Assembly (NCBI RefSeq): GCF_000283155.1 | Contig: NW_004454262.1 | Span: 3,156,785 to 3,220,784 of the forward strand | Direction: 5' to 3' | DNA length: 64,000 nt | Source: Ceratotherium simum simum | Taxonomy: Eukaryota; Chordata; Mammalia; Perissodactyla; Rhinocerotidae | Shown here: positions 1 through 11,095 of the stretch, piece by piece | How positions within the stretch are numbered: position 1 is the stretch's first letter | Layout of the letters: each line of letters starts with the position of its first letter | The notes under the pieces: generated by a model | Database searches by the model: none | Told to the model about the DNA's origin: nothing | What the model saw: only the letters and a program-made list of their open reading frames with translations | Program-made: the position numbers and the translations under genes

Positions 1-575
1 TACTTCTGACCCACCAGCTATATTGGGGCTTCCCATGGCTTCCTTCTCAGGTTTGATAATTTGCTAGACTGGCTGACAAAACTAAGGAACACACTTTACT
101 CACATTCACCAGTTTATTATAAAGAATAAAAATGAACAGCCAGAAGAAAAGGTACATAGGATGCGGTCTGGAGGGGTCTCAAGCACGGGAGCTTCTGCCC
201 CATGGAGTTGGGGCACACCCCCCCCAGCGCATGGATGCGTTCACCAATCCAGGAGCTCTCTGAGCCCTGTAGTTTAGGGATTTTTATCGAAGTTTCATTA
301 CATGGGCATGATGGATGAAATCATTGGCCATTGGTGATTGAACTCAATCTCTAGCCCCTCCTCCTTCCCTGGAGGTTGGAAGGTGGGGCTGAAAGTTCCA
401 AGCTTCTAATCAAGGCTTGGTCTTTCTGGAGACCATCCTGAAGCTATCTAGGGTCCCCCAGCCACCAGCCATCTTATACAAAAGACATTCTTATCACTCT
501 GGAGATCCCAAGGATTTTAGGAGATGTGTGTCAGGAACTGGGGACAAAGACCAGATATTTATTTTTTATTATATT
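1..575 (-). mobile_element. LTR of an old endogenous retrovirus (solo or 3' part), cut by window edge
   Basis: Read on the minus strand this stretch has LTR organisation. It opens with a promoter-like half that includes a GATAAAAA-type AT box. A run of G follows, then a poly(A) signal AATAAA (TTTATT at 113-118 on the plus strand) and the usual short tail towards the window start. The wording resembles class III (ERVL-type) mammalian LTRs, but I cannot name the subfamily. No gag, pol or env reading frame is visible beside it, and the low-coordinate end lies at or beyond base 1. The upper boundary near 575 is approximate. It is a decayed LTR with no coding capacity. Confidence 0.5.
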
Positions 576-654
576 ACAACCACCATAAGGAAATTACAAG
601 TGGAGTGTTACACGACTTCAGAGAGAAGAAAGATCAAATGTATTTTTTTAAGAT

Positions 655-835
655 CTCATACTGCAGTATTGTGTAATGTGAAAGAACTTGGATTCTGGAG
701 TCTGCCAGCCCTGGGTTTGACTTCTGGGCAAATTTTATAGCCACTCTTCTGCCTCTTCTCTGGTATTGTCAATCACAAAATGGAACAATGTTGATTCACC
801 TGGAAAGAGTGTAAGGTAGTTCAGAACTCTTACAG
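655..835 (+). repeat. MIR SINE fragment
   Basis: The string ATTCTGGAGTCTGCCAGCC followed by TGGGTTTGACTTCTGGGCAA, then a degenerate core and a ...GGAAAGAGTGTAAGGTAGTT end, follows the order of the mammalian-wide MIR SINE (tRNA-derived head, core). Strongly diverged; boundaries approximate. Confidence 0.55.
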
Positions 836-3160
836 GATGGGGACTTCTTGCTGTAGAGTGTTATTTTGTTTGCTTGTCTATTCAGTCCTCTATAGAGCTT
901 AACTATGTTGCCTTTTTTTTTTTCGGAAACCACAATAAGATGAGGAGATTACTGCTTGAAACTTGCAATCCCATTATCTGTCAGCCTATGAAAGATAAAA
1001 AGTGCCACTCATGTATCCAGAAAGTCATTCTTCAGTAGACATAGGTGACAAGAATTATATTTCTTTACCAGGACATCTTGATGTGGCATATCATAAATAT
1101 TCAGGTTCCATAGACTTCTAAAAAAGATATTTCCTTTTTTGCCTAACACTAGCTTGAAGGATGATTCATGATGACTGAAAAATAGGAACTAGGAATTCTT
1201 ATACGTGAGAGAAAAAGGAGCAGTTGAGGAGTGGGCTGATGGAGATTGAGGAAGAGGAAACTGAAAGTGAAGCAGGAGTCCACGTGCAGGTTTGGAAATC
1301 ATGTGGTGGGGTATTACCCTTAGACCCAGGCAGATAGGCCCCCGCTCTGTTCCCGTGCTCTCAGGGGCCTGGCTCTGGCCCTCATCCAGCTGCGCCTTCC
1401 ACAAGGGATGAGAAGTCCAGGAGGCCAAGGGATGTGCCCACCTGGAACCCATGCCCTCCCTACTTCTAGACCATGCTCTAGGTACCAGGGACATTGGAAT
1501 TCCATGCCTAAACACCAAGGCCTACAGGAGTTTCTTGCCCAGGTCTGTCCTTGTGAGTGAGGGCTAATAGTGCCACCTATGTACCCAAAGGGTGGCCAAG
1601 GAGTGGCTGTCGGCAGGGGTGGGAAGAGCTAGAGATTGGCCAGGTGAGCTGGGATGCTGATATGCGTACGGAAAAGGTCTTTCATGATCTGGGCAGAACC
1701 AGGAGAAAGAAGAGAGAAAGGAGTGGGTTGTGGGCCGAGGGCCTCCATTTGTATTATTGCCCTAGGCCTGCAAATATTAGGGGCGGGCCTGTGCAGGAAT
1801 CTAGGCTTATAACTTTTCAAGCAAAAACACTGAATTTGCAAATAGTTCCTGATAGAATTGAGCTGGCTTGCCTTTGTGCTGGATTCAGCCCTAATTGTTT
1901 TTACCTCAATCTGTTATGTCACTAATAGGGCAAATAGTTCATAGTAATAGCACTAGGACCTCCTAGTCCATATTTATGTTCCTTGAGATACTGGAATAAC
2001 TTTAAAAAAGAGAGACTGTCTGGCCTAGAATTTAGGAGAATCCCATGATGACCACACATTATGAGAGGAAGGAGGCAGTGTTCCTTCTGAGCCTGACTCA
2101 GGGAGAGAAGATTTCACAGAGGCTATGGATTCAAATGCAGTCCTATCCTGTGACTTGGGCAAACTGGGCCCATCGCCCAGCCCTGCACCTCAGGGGACTC
2201 TGCTCTTTGGAGTGCTTTCTTTGAGCTTTTCTCACTCCCCTTCTGATGCTGGAGACAGGCAGGAGTCAGCAGTGCCACCCAAGGGGAACTCCTTGGCCCT
2301 GTAGCAGGACCCATGTGGGCCCTGGTGTCCATTTCTCCTCTTTAGGGCATTCTCTCATCCTCTACTGCTTATGTGGGGTCGACCAGATGACCCAGGGGAT
2401 CTCGTGCCCATGACGTCATCCTGGGACCCAGGACCCAGTTCCAGGAGGGTGGTCTGAAGACAGGATAACTCCTACTGACTGACTGGTGGCTCCTACTGAC
2501 TGACTGATATTTCTTTCATGGGATCATGCAAAATTGGGCCACCAGATCTGCTGATATGCTGATTTTGGTGACTCAAATTGTTTATGCAGACAGAGGCTCT
2601 GCAAAAATATTTGCTTGGGCCCCACACACCCTAGAAACAGCCCTGGTCAAGGCTTGTGCAGATGTCAATCTCTTTCCCCAGTTTTCCTCCTAATTCTGCT
2701 ACGTCCTAAATCCCATTACGAGAACCCAAATTCTATAAACAGTGGAAACAAAGAGGCAGAGGGGGAAGTCCTGAGTGTTTGATTGCTCTGTCTTCTTTGA
2801 CATGGATGGCATAGCTTCCCAGCTTCATGGAGACTTGCTTTCAGTTTTCACACGGGACGGTGGCCTGGTTGAATCCTACAGACAGGAAGATGGAGGATGC
2901 CTCAACAGTATTGGAGGGTAATTGGTAGAGGCTTTAAGGAAGATAATGTTAGATCCCCAACAGTGGCTAGGGGAGGGGGTGACTTGGAAAGGTTTTCTGT
3001 CAATAAAACAGAGTTTCCAGCACATTCTCCTAGGTCCAAAATGAACCCCTTCACCATCAATAACCTCTGTTGTGTCTGCCCTAAGAAAGGGCATGTGGAG
3101 AAGAGCAGATGAACACCCATCTGAGGGATGATGCCACAGCTGCTGCTAATCATGTGGAGA
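836..3160. other. Unique, apparently non-genic sequence
   Basis: I recognise no repeat family, RNA gene or convincing exon here. Short frames exist on both strands (for example 1189-1518 minus and 1557-1925 plus), but they lack recognisable protein motifs or flanking splice signals and look like chance frames. One local feature is a 17-bp direct duplication at 2469-2506, listed separately. Confidence 0.4.
2469..2506. repeat. 17-bp direct duplication
   Basis: CTCCTACTGACTGACTG occurs at 2469-2485 and again, unchanged, at 2490-2506, separated by GTGG. Each unit itself ends in a short CTGA repeat. It is probably a small replication-slippage duplication. Confidence 0.9.
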
Positions 3161-3164
3161 GCAG

Positions 3165-3350
3165 CCACTCACATTTACTGGGCACATTATATTCATTATC
3201 TGGTTTAATTCTAATGACAAAGTTTGGGGTGGGTACTGTTATTATTTCCATTTCATAGACAAGGAAATAGAGGCCAGAGTAGTGAAATAATTTGCCCAAG
3301 ATCATGTAACTAGTTAGTGGTGAAGCCAGGATTTGAACCCAGGTCTTCCC
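3165..3350 (-). repeat. MIR SINE, minus strand
   Basis: This is the MIR consensus in reverse order: a TTAATTCTAATGACAA core, then TTATTTCCATTTCATAGACA, GCCCAAGATCATGTAACTAG and AGCCAGGATTTGAACCCAGG. The last of these is the complement of the tRNA-like B-box half. It is a well-preserved, nearly full-length copy. Confidence 0.8.
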
Positions 3351-3911
3351 ACAAACTGCTTGAGGCCTGTTTGTGACCTGAGGGCCTTAGTGCTATGGGG
3401 GGTGAGGAAGATCCATTCTGCAAGAGGAAATCTGGGGCCTTGAGGGCCTCAATGGGGCTCAGGAGTGAGCTCTTGGATGGGCTCCTTTAGCTGTTTTTAA
3501 AAAGCCTTGAAGTACTTTCAGTGACCAATTCCTCGTTCCGAGTCAGCAGCTTTGGAGCACAACACACTTCAGCTGCTCTTCAAAGGTAACTGAGAAGTGG
3601 GTGTGAAGTATTGACATTCAAAAAAAAGAGCAAGCCTGTATTATGGTTCTTTTTACCTGAGCACTTCAAAACCTTTCTAAAACACCTCGTGGGAAATCCT
3701 GTTATCACACTTTGCAGAGTAACAACTGACCATACTCATCCAGGAAGCAATGGCAGATGGAGCTGGATTCGGAGAAATGGAGCCAGGCTTTGGCCCTCTC
3801 ACAGCTCAGACACAAACCAGTCCTTGATCAATCATCATCAAAATGGGGCCATCCTGGTCCTAGGCGATTTGGAATCTATGTTGTCAGCATCTTTCTTTTT
3901 AATTAATTTGT

Positions 3912-3940
3912 TTATATATATAGATATATATATATTTTTT
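3912..3940. repeat. (TA)n microsatellite
   Basis: An interrupted run of alternating T and A ends in a short T tract. Confidence 0.85.
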
Positions 3941-4014
3941 ACAGAGATTTACAGATGCTTCAAAAAATACTGGAACTGTGACTGGATAGCATAGGAGTAT
4001 AAGAAAGAAGTGAA

Positions 4015-4218
4015 CGGGCCAGCTGGGTGGCACAAGTGGTTAAGTGCCCGCACTCCGCTTTGGTGGCCTTTGGTGGCCCGGAGTTTGCAGGTTTGGATCC
4101 CGGGCACGCACCGATGCACCGCTTGTCATGCCATGCTGTGGCGGCGTCCCATATAAAGTAGAGGAAGATGGGCACGGATGTTAGCCCAGGGCTGATCTTC
4201 CTCACAAAAAAAAAAAAA
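4015..4218 (+). mobile_element. ERE SINE (single tail module) with perfect 14-bp TSD
   Basis: Equine repetitive element, a tRNA-derived SINE. The A-box region GGTGGCACAAGTGGTTAAGT is followed by the B-box region GGTTTGGATCC, the body GCCATGCTGTGGCGGCGTCC, the tail GATGTTAGCCCAGGGC and a poly(A) run. The flanks carry an exact 14-bp target-site duplication, AAGAAAGAAGTGAA, at 4001-4014 and 4219-4232. The head contains a perfect 10-bp tandem duplication CTTTGGTGGC (4058-4067, 4068-4077), not seen in the other copies here. It is a relatively young insertion. Confidence 0.95.
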
Positions 4219-4419
4219 AAGAAAGAAGTGAAATGAGTAGAGAACAAATTGGAGTCTGTAATGAGGTGAAACCACGCATGGATGAAGTCCGGAGCTTGTC
4301 ATTCCATGAGGTGCCAGAGTGGCGCCGCACTCCGCTAACTTCCTTCAGGGAGCACTGTGCTCAGTAGCAACCGTGACATTTAGGGCCCCTTCTCCCACCA
4401 CACACATTTCTCAATTCCA

Positions 4420-4590
4420 TACTCAGAGCCTGGCAGATTTGGTTCAAATCCAGTTCTGAGTTAACTGTGTGCTTTTAGACAAGTCATCTAATGTTTCTGA
4501 GCTTTGGTTTCCTTATTTTCAAAAGTGGATAATAAAAGCCACCTCCTTATACTGTTTTGAGGAATAAACGAGCGGACAAATGTAGCACAC
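4420..4590 (+). repeat. MIR SINE
   Basis: TTTGGTTCAAATCCAGTTCTG (B box), a TTTTAGACAAGTCATCTAATG core, then TTGGTTTCCTTATTTTC and GGATAATAAAAGCCACCTCC. This is the classic MIR order. The copy abuts a MaLR LTR on its right. Confidence 0.75.
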
Positions 4591-4594
4591 ACAG

Positions 4595-4872
4595 TGCAAC
4601 AGACTGAACGTTTGTGTCCCCCTCGCCCCCCCGATTCATAGGTTGAAATCCTAATCCCTAAGGTGATGGTATTAGGAGGTGGGACTTTTGGGAGGTGATT
4701 AGGTCATGAGGGTGGAGCGCTTATGAGTGGGATTAGTGCCTCTATGAAAAAGGCCCCAGAGTGCTCCCTCACCCCTTCCCAGCCTCCCAAACCATGAGAA
4801 ATAACGTTGTTTATAAGATTTATATACCACCGTCTGTGGTATTTCTGTTGTAGCAGCCTGAATGGACACTTA
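4595..4872 (+). mobile_element. MaLR LTR (MST/MLT type) with internal deletion
   Basis: It starts with GACTGAACGTTTGTGTCCCC, continues through AGGTGATGGTATTAGGAGGT and GGGAGGTGATTAGGTCATGA, and ends with a TTTATA-rich stretch, TGTGGTATTTCTGTTGTAGC and AGCCTGAATGGACACT. This is the MST-like MaLR LTR layout. The segment normally found between CTCACCCCTTCC and CAGCCTCC is missing, an internal deletion of roughly 100 bp judged from the family pattern. The copy is non-coding. Confidence 0.8.
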
Positions 4873-5024
4873 GCGTAGCATTTGCACCTTGCAAGCTTTT
4901 AGTGAGGGTTATATACTTCTCTCCCTCCTGCCCTTCTTCTGCTTCTTCTCCTTTCTTTCCTCAAGTTTTCTTTTGAAAAGGGATATAATCAATTTGATTT
5001 TTCTCTTAGAATTGGTCAAATCTT

Positions 5025-5241
5025 TTATTTTTTTTTTTATAATTTTTATTTATTTATTTTTTCCCCCAAAGCCCCAGTAGATAGTTGTATATCATAGCTG
5101 CACATCCTTCTAGTTTCTGTTATGTGGGACACGGCCTCAGCATGGCCAGAGAAGCAGTGCGTCGGTGCGTGCCCGGGATCCGAATCCGGGCCGCCAGCAG
5201 CGGAGCACGCGCACTTAACCGCTAAGCCACGGGGCCGGCCC
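5025..5241 (-). mobile_element. ERE SINE, alternative tail type, 17-bp TSD
   Basis: Minus-strand ERE copy. The complement of the head (CCACGGGGCCGGCC) lies at the right and an A-rich tail (T-rich on plus) at the left. Its tail differs from the 4015 copy: it carries the CAACTA...GGGGCTTTGGGGG module (seen on plus as CCCCCAAAGCCCCAGTAGAT and ATAGTTGTAT) instead of GATGTTAGCTCAGGGC. The 17-bp TSD AGAATTGGTCAAATCTT is perfect (5008-5024 and 5242-5258). Confidence 0.95.
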
Positions 5242-5437
5242 AGAATTGGTCAAATCTTAAACTGGTCTCCTAGGAGAGTACACAGGACAAAAATATTTTT
5301 CTAGGGGGAGAGGTATTGGAATTCCAAGACACTGGGCACAATTCCTGAGGAGTGTCAGGCCCTACGTGGACCACTGTAGGGCAAAGCATGGGGCCGTAGA
5401 TGCTTAAAGGGGTGGCTTAGGGGGTGCCAAAAAGAGA

Positions 5438-5612
5438 GGTGTGAGTGTGTGTGTGTGTAAGTGGGCACTGGTATGGGTACATGTGTGTGAGTGTGCAGGT
5501 GTGGCTGTGCACACGTGTGTATGGGTGCATGTGTGAGAGTGTTTGCATTGCTTGTGGGTGTGCATGTGAGCATGTGAGGGTGTGTGTGTGTGTGCACGTG
5601 TGTGTGTCTGTG
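5438..5612. repeat. Degenerate (TG)n tract
   Basis: GTGTGTGTGT runs alternate with GTGCATGTG-like interruptions over about 175 bases. Read on the minus strand it yields long histidine/threonine-rich frames (5355-6020 and 5404-5646). These are by-products of the dinucleotide repeat and are not annotated as genes. Confidence 0.9.
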
Positions 5613-5899
5613 TAGGATCAGAGGGAGAGGTCTGCCTATAGTGCAAAACTTGCTGTTCACTCTAGAGGTTAAGAAACTAATTAAGAGAATCTCTCTCAAA
5701 CTTTTGGTGTTCATTGAAGACTGGAGGCTTTTTTCCCCTCTCAGAAATCCCTTGTGGGAAATGAAGATATAAGAGATAAAGAGTAAAGGCTTCTTTGAGA
5801 AAGGCCCTCTTTCTTGCTGTGTGAAGCGGCTCTCCAGGAGTCCCGGCAAGAACTCAAGGATTCTCCTTCTCCTCACCACCTCTCCTCTGTCCTTTCTGC

Positions 5900-6060
5900 T
5901 GTCTTTACTTTCAGTTCCTTGATCTTGGTTCTCACTTTCTCCAGCCTCCCCCGCCCCACCCTGATTCCCTCTCTGCACATCCCTTCTCTGGTTTCTTTTT
6001 CCTTTTACCATCCTTCTCATTTCTCTCCTTCCCTCTCATTTTTCTTCTTTGCTTTTCATC
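5900..6060. repeat. Pyrimidine-rich tract
   Basis: About 160 bases are strongly biased to C and T on the plus strand, with no recognisable family. Confidence 0.6.
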
Positions 6061-6505
6061 CAGAATGAAGGCTGCTTGGTAGAACACATCTCTGTTTCTC
6101 TTTTACTCATATTCCTGCTCAACGTCCCTGCGCGCTCTGAGAAACTTGTTTCTTGGTCTCCTTTTTCTGGAAGCCATTATTTATTTAACATTTTTCTACG
6201 GCTTAATGAGGCCCCTATTCTTCTGTGGAATATTCCTACAGACAAAATTTCAGAGTCTGCTGTTTAGAAGTACTGTTGTTTCCTTTTCTTCTATCACCCA
6301 ACAGTTGCCAGCTGCCTTCACGTAGCAAAAGTGGGAAAAAATACTAGCACAGCAAACCCGCACCAAACCCACAACCCCTGCCTTTGGGCTTGTACCTTGA
6401 TGGCCACAGTGCAAGAGTGGTTTTAAAACTTGAAAAAATATTTACCTAAGGTATTATTTTTACTCTTGTTAGTTACAGGCTTTGTATAAACAGATGTCTC
6501 CATTT

Positions 6506-6700
6506 CTTTTTTTTTTTTTTGGCTGAGGAAGACTCATCTTGAGCTAATATTCATGCCAATCTTCCTCTGTTTTTTAGTATATGGGCCACCAGCACAGCAT
6601 GACTGCTAACAGAATGGTGTAGGTCCATGCCCGGGAACTGAACCCAGGCCACTGAAGCAGAGCACGCTGAACTTAACCACTAGGCCACCAGGGCTGGCCC
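6506..6700 (-). mobile_element. ERE SINE, 15-bp TSD
   Basis: Minus-strand ERE with the single GATGTTAGCTCAGGGC-type tail (plus-strand GAGCTAATATTCATGCCAAT). The head ends at GGGCTGGCCC. The perfect TSD CAGATGTCTCCATTT lies at 6491-6505 and 6701-6715. The body is more diverged than in the 5025 copy. Confidence 0.95.
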
Positions 6701-7034
6701 CAGATGTCTCCATTTTAATAAAGATAAGAGGAATTAGAGTCCAACTGATTCCCAGTAACAGGTATGGACGTGGATTATACTTTTAAAATGATTTGTAGCT
6801 CATCAGGGCCTGGGGCTTTGAATTATTGATGCTGTGATAGTTACAGTTGGTGAGACAAAGCCCTTCCTGGAAGGCGGTGGCTCTATTAGCAGCTGGAGAA
6901 CTCCAGGCTGCCTTGATCCAGCTCCCCAGACTTTCTGGGGCAGGAGAGCAGCGTCTTGCTCTCTTCAACGTGAGTCTTTCCTGGGAGACGCACTTGTATA
7001 GCGAGCTGCTAAAGGGTTGTTCTGTTTCTTTTGA

Positions 7035-7235
7035 CAGAATTGTGTTCACGCCGAGGTTTGCTATTAACTAGCTGTGACACTTTGAGCAAGTAACTTAACC
7101 TCTCTCAACACTAGTATTCTATTATCTCAAACACAGAAAGAATACTTATATGAAAAGTTGCGAGGAATAACAGAGACAGCATATATAAGTATGCAGCTCG
7201 GTGCTGGCACTTAGAAAATGTTTAATAAATAGCAG
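7035..7235 (+). repeat. MIR SINE
   Basis: AACTAGCTGTGACACTTTGAG, CAAGTAACTTAACCTCTCTC and the end ...GCACTTAGAAAATGTTTAAT follow the MIR core and 3' part in order. Confidence 0.75.
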
Positions 7236-7689
7236 CTTTGCAATAGATGGAAAATATTTGAAGCCACAGTCTACATCCAGCCCTGGGCTATGGTAAGTGT
7301 TCCTAACGTCGTACTCTTTCATCTTTCTTGAGAAATGAGTGCACTTTTTCTGAGGTTTGTGCCTGGTGGCTGAAGAGGCTTTTGCTGGCCCTAAGGTGGT
7401 GTGATGCACATCTCAGTAGTGCAGAGTGGGCACTGCTGCCGGCGTAGTAGGTGACGCAGCCCAGCTACTAAACCACAGAATGGGGTGACTAAATGTGTAA
7501 TCGCTGAGATCCGTGTAAACCCGGCTTTTCCTCCTGTCTCTTCATCTTCTGCATTAGGTCATTCATCAAGTCCTGCCTCTTTGTTCTCCTTTCAAAACAT
7601 TGCTTGTATTTCCTTTTTTCATACTGTTCTGGCTTTGGCCTAAGCCCTCATCTCATGCCTGAGTTATTGTCAAAGGCTTTCTTCACCTT

Positions 7690-7935
7690 GTCCCACACTG
7701 AACCTATAAAAAAAATTAAAAGTAACTTCAATTGTGTTGTATTACAGAAACAAAGAGATTCATCATAGAAAAGTAGGAAAATAAAGAGAAGTTAAGAGGA
7801 AAAAATGCAATTAATCTCTCCACCTAGAGATAGCAATATCTGTGGTTTTTATACATACATACGGATACATTTTAAACAAAAAAGGAATCATAGTGTGCAT
7901 GATGTTTTGCCACTTGCTTTTTCACTTAATATGTC
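7690..7935. repeat. Probable old L1 3' UTR-like fragment
   Basis: GGAATCATAGTGTGCATGAT followed by TTTTGCCACTTGCTTTTTCA resembles an old L1M 3'-region motif. It lies just left of another repeat and the larger L1 fragment at 8264. Diverged; orientation not decided. Confidence 0.35.
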
Positions 7936-8262
7936 TATTGCTCTGTAACAAATTACCCCCAAACTTAGCATCTTAGAGCAACAAACACTTATCGTCTCAC
8001 ATGGTCTGAAGGTGAGGAACCCGCAGGAAAAGCTTAGCTGGTGGTTCTGGCTCAGAGTATCTCGTGGGATTGCAGTCAAGATGTTAGCCCGGGCTGTGGG
8101 CATCTGAAGGCTTGGCTGGGATGGAAGGATCTGCTTTTAAGAGACTCAGTCATGTGGCTGTTGACTGAAGGCCGCAGTTCCTCACCACATGGACTTTTTT
8201 CCTAACATGGCAGCTGGCTCCCCCCAGAGTGAGAGAGGAGGAAGAAGTTGGAGGCCACATTG
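7935..8262 (-). repeat. Old interspersed repeat, probably LTR or MER type
   Basis: GCTCTGTAACAAATTACCCC, CAAACTTAGCATCTTAGAGC and CATGGCAGCTGGCTCCCCCC are phrases common to an old mammalian dispersed repeat. A second element starting with a similar AATAACAAATAACCCC phrase is at about 24,225. I cannot name the family with certainty. Confidence 0.45.
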
Positions 8263-8263
8263 T

Positions 8264-9236
8264 TTTTATTTTGGACAGCTTTTTGAGATATGATTTACAT
8301 ACCATACAATTCACTCATTTAAACTGTACAATTCAATGTCTTATAGTACACTCATAGGGTTGTGCAACCATCACCACTATCTAGTTCCAGAACTCTTCAA
8401 TACTCCAGACAGAAAGCAGTCACTCTGCATTCCCTCCTCCTCCTCCCCCCCTGGCAACCACTAATCTACTTTCTGTCTCTATAAATTTGCCTATTCTGGA
8501 CATTTCGTATCAATGGAATCATACAATATGTGGCCTTTGTGTCTGACCTCTTTCACTCAGCCTAAAGTTTTCAAGGGTCATCCACGTTGTAGCATGTATC
8601 AATACTTGCTCTTTATTGCCGAATAATATTCCATTGTACGGATAACATTTTGTTTATCCATTCATCAGCTGATGAATGTTGAGTTGTTTCTACTTCTTTG
8701 CTAACATGAATAATTCTGCTATGAACATTCGTGTACAAGTTTTTGTGTGGAAATTCGCTTTCATTTCTCTTGTGTATTTACTTAGGAGAGGAATTGCTGG
8801 GTCATATGGTAACTCTACATTTAAACTTTTGAGGATCTGTCTGACTGTTTTCCAAAGAGGCTGGACCATTTTACATCAGCAGTGTATGAGGGCTCCAAGT
8901 TTTCCACATCCTCACCAACACTTATTATCTGTCTTTTTTATTATAGCCATTCTAGTGAGTGTGAAGCAGTGTCTCATTGTGGTTTTGATTTGCATTTCCT
9001 TAATGGCTAATGATGCTGAACAACTTTTAATGTGTTTATTGGTCATTTGTATATATTCTTTTGAGAAACATTTATTCAAATTTTTTGCCCATTTACAAAA
9101 TTGGGTTGTCTTTTTATTATTGAGTTGTATGAGTTCGTTGTATATTCTGGATACAAGTTCCTTATCCGATATATGATTTGCAAATATTTTATCCCACTCT
9201 GTGTGTTGTCTTTTCACACTCTGGATGGTTTGCAAG
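8264..9236 (-). mobile_element. L1 LINE, 3' part of ORF2 and 3' UTR, minus strand
   Basis: The plus strand reads as the complement of L1: the 3' UTR-like TTTTTGAGATATGATTTACA, then GGAATTGCTGGGTCATATGG (complement of the conserved CCATATGACCCAGCAATTC) and GGTTTTGATTTGCATTTCC. The same conserved words occur in sense orientation in the L1 at 47.0-48.6 kb, which supports the call. Reading frames are broken and there is no intact protein. Any ORF here is a relic of the ORF2 carboxyl end or its antisense. Confidence 0.9.
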
Positions 9237-9303
9237 CAAACCATCAAGGAAAGTTCTGAACCTTGATGTCCGAAGGGGATGGTGGGGATCAAGTTCTATC
9301 TTT

Positions 9304-9496
9304 TTTTTTTTTTGGTGAGGAAGATTGTTCCTGAGCTAACATCTGTGCCAGTCTTCCTCTATTTTGTATGCGGGACGCCGCCACAGCATGGCTTGATGAG
9401 TGATGTGTAGGTTCATGCCCGGGATCCAAACTCATGAACCCTGGGCCACTGAAGCAGAGCGTGTGAACCCAACCACTATGCCACTGGGCCAGTCCC
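9304..9496 (-). mobile_element. ERE SINE, near-perfect 15-bp TSD
   Basis: Minus-strand ERE with the single GAGCTAACATCTGTGCCAGT-type tail and the head at GCCACTGGGCCAGTCCC. The TSDs are TCAAGTTCTATCTTT (9289-9303) and TCAAGTTCTACCTTT (9497-9511), with one mismatch. It inserted just outside the end of the L1 fragment. Confidence 0.93.
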
Positions 9497-9511
9497 TCAA
9501 GTTCTACCTTT

Positions 9512-10060
9512 GAAGGGAGGAGAACCAAAGAATTTGAGCACGTATTTAAAAACTACCACATACATTAATATTCATTTAAAATGTCATGTTTAGTGGCTAC
9601 AAGGTAGTCTATCAGAAGGCAAAATCTGCAGCCAAATTGGGTGCAGTCTTTTGCACTTGGGCTCATGCATCCTCCCGCAAGTTGTGGGTCCTGGAGGGCA
9701 TGGTTTCTACTCCTCAGTAATGCACTGTTGTAATAAGGAAGATATGTTCTCACAGCTTTTCCATTAGCACTTATAGCTTTGCCAAACGGATTAACATAGT
9801 GGAAAACTCAGTGGTTCTTGAAGCTTCTAAACTAGGCTTCACTCACACTAAAGAAAGATGCTTTGATGCATTTTTTTCCTTTTTTCTTGAAGTCTTCATT
9901 TATTGCTAAGCCTCCTCTTTAGTTGTTGGAAACCTTGTCTCTCATCACTTAAAAACATTCAAGTGCTGGGAAAAGTCTGGTATGAGCCAGCACGATGAGC
10001 CATCACTCCCCTATTACCTATTGTGTGTGAACTAATTCGTGACAAAGAATCAGGAGAATC
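9512..10060. other. Unique non-genic stretch
   Basis: No repeat family, exon or RNA gene recognised. Only short chance frames are present. Confidence 0.4.
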
Positions 10061-10064
10061 CGGT

Positions 10065-10165
10065 GTGCAACAGCCTCATGAGGTGGTTTTGAGGGTTAAA
10101 TGAGATGGTGCATGTTAAACAGAACAGTGCTGGGCAGATGGTAAATACCCAATAGCTAGTTATTT
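10065..10165 (+). repeat. MIR SINE, 3' part
   Basis: CATGAGGTGGTTTTGAGGGT, TTAAATGAGATGGTGCATGT and CAGTGCTGGGCAGATGGTAA follow the MIR 3' half. Confidence 0.7.
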
Positions 10166-11095
10166 TGATTATATCCGTATTTGTTTAACCAATACCCTCT
10201 TAGTTTTCCTGCTCCATTTAGAACAATACAGCACCGAAGAACTTATTTTCCAGAAGATGCGATTCTCATCATCCAATAGCTCAGGGCCTTCATGAATTTG
10301 TTTCAGGCCTTGAGTCCTTGGGGCGCGTGTGAGAATGTGAATATGTATCCATTTATAAAGTGCATTCATGTGTGATATGGTTTGACTTTAATTAGTAGAA
10401 ATGTCTTGCTGCCCTCAGTTTTAGGAAAAACTATAATGATAAAACACAAACTTCAGCTTTTAAGGTACATCCTGAGTTCTGGGTAGGTGTTTGCCTTCTG
10501 TATACACACTTTTATTTTCAGAGTGATAACTTTGAGGCCCCTAAGTAATTCTGAAACTATCAAGGCTTCTATTATTTCTTGTATTTTCTCAGGGAGGGAT
10601 GGGCACTAACAACCCTGTTTTATAGGAATGTTCTAAAATTCAAAAAGAAACAAACTCGACATTTATGTTATCCCTTTGCTACAGCTAAGTTCAATTAGGG
10701 AGAGCTTGCTTTTCCTTAAGCATTTTAACTACTAAAGGCATTATCTCTTTAATAATAAACACTATATTTTTTAGATTTTTCAAGTAACTGTTATTTGTGC
10801 CTCATAAAAGGCAATTCACTGATGATTTGAAAAAGCTGCTATGTCTTAGACGCTACAAATTCTCTTAAATCCCCCTCTTTTGAGTTCTTTTGGTAATAAC
10901 AACCATGACAACGGCTTGCTCTGGCGTTTACTGTGTGCCCTGTGATTCACTGAATGAACGGCAATGCTAACATTGTCCTTTAATCTATGAGAACTCGGTA
11001 CTGTGTTAATCAGACTTTTGTGTAGTTAGGACTTTTAAAAAGACATTTATAAAGGTATTTTTTATTTTGTTGGCTAAAAGTGTGATTAGAGTAGT

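Noticed and set aside
1557..1580. Second CTCF-like motif (complement AGGTGGCAC)
   Set aside because: The positions before the AGGTGGC core do not fit the consensus; too weak to call.
4015..4218. Possible tRNA gene from the A-box and B-box in this element
   Set aside because: The boxes belong to an ERE SINE with poly(A) tail and target-site duplication, not to a tRNA cloverleaf. The same applies to the other EREs.
5355..6020. 221-codon minus-strand frame, rich in His and Thr
   Set aside because: Its C-terminal half is the translation of a degenerate TG microsatellite and the rest is pyrimidine-rich spacer; there is no domain, and the frame depends on low complexity.
8676..9176. 166-codon plus-strand frame
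   Set aside because: It is the antisense of an L1 ORF2 3' fragment; open by chance in the complementary strand.
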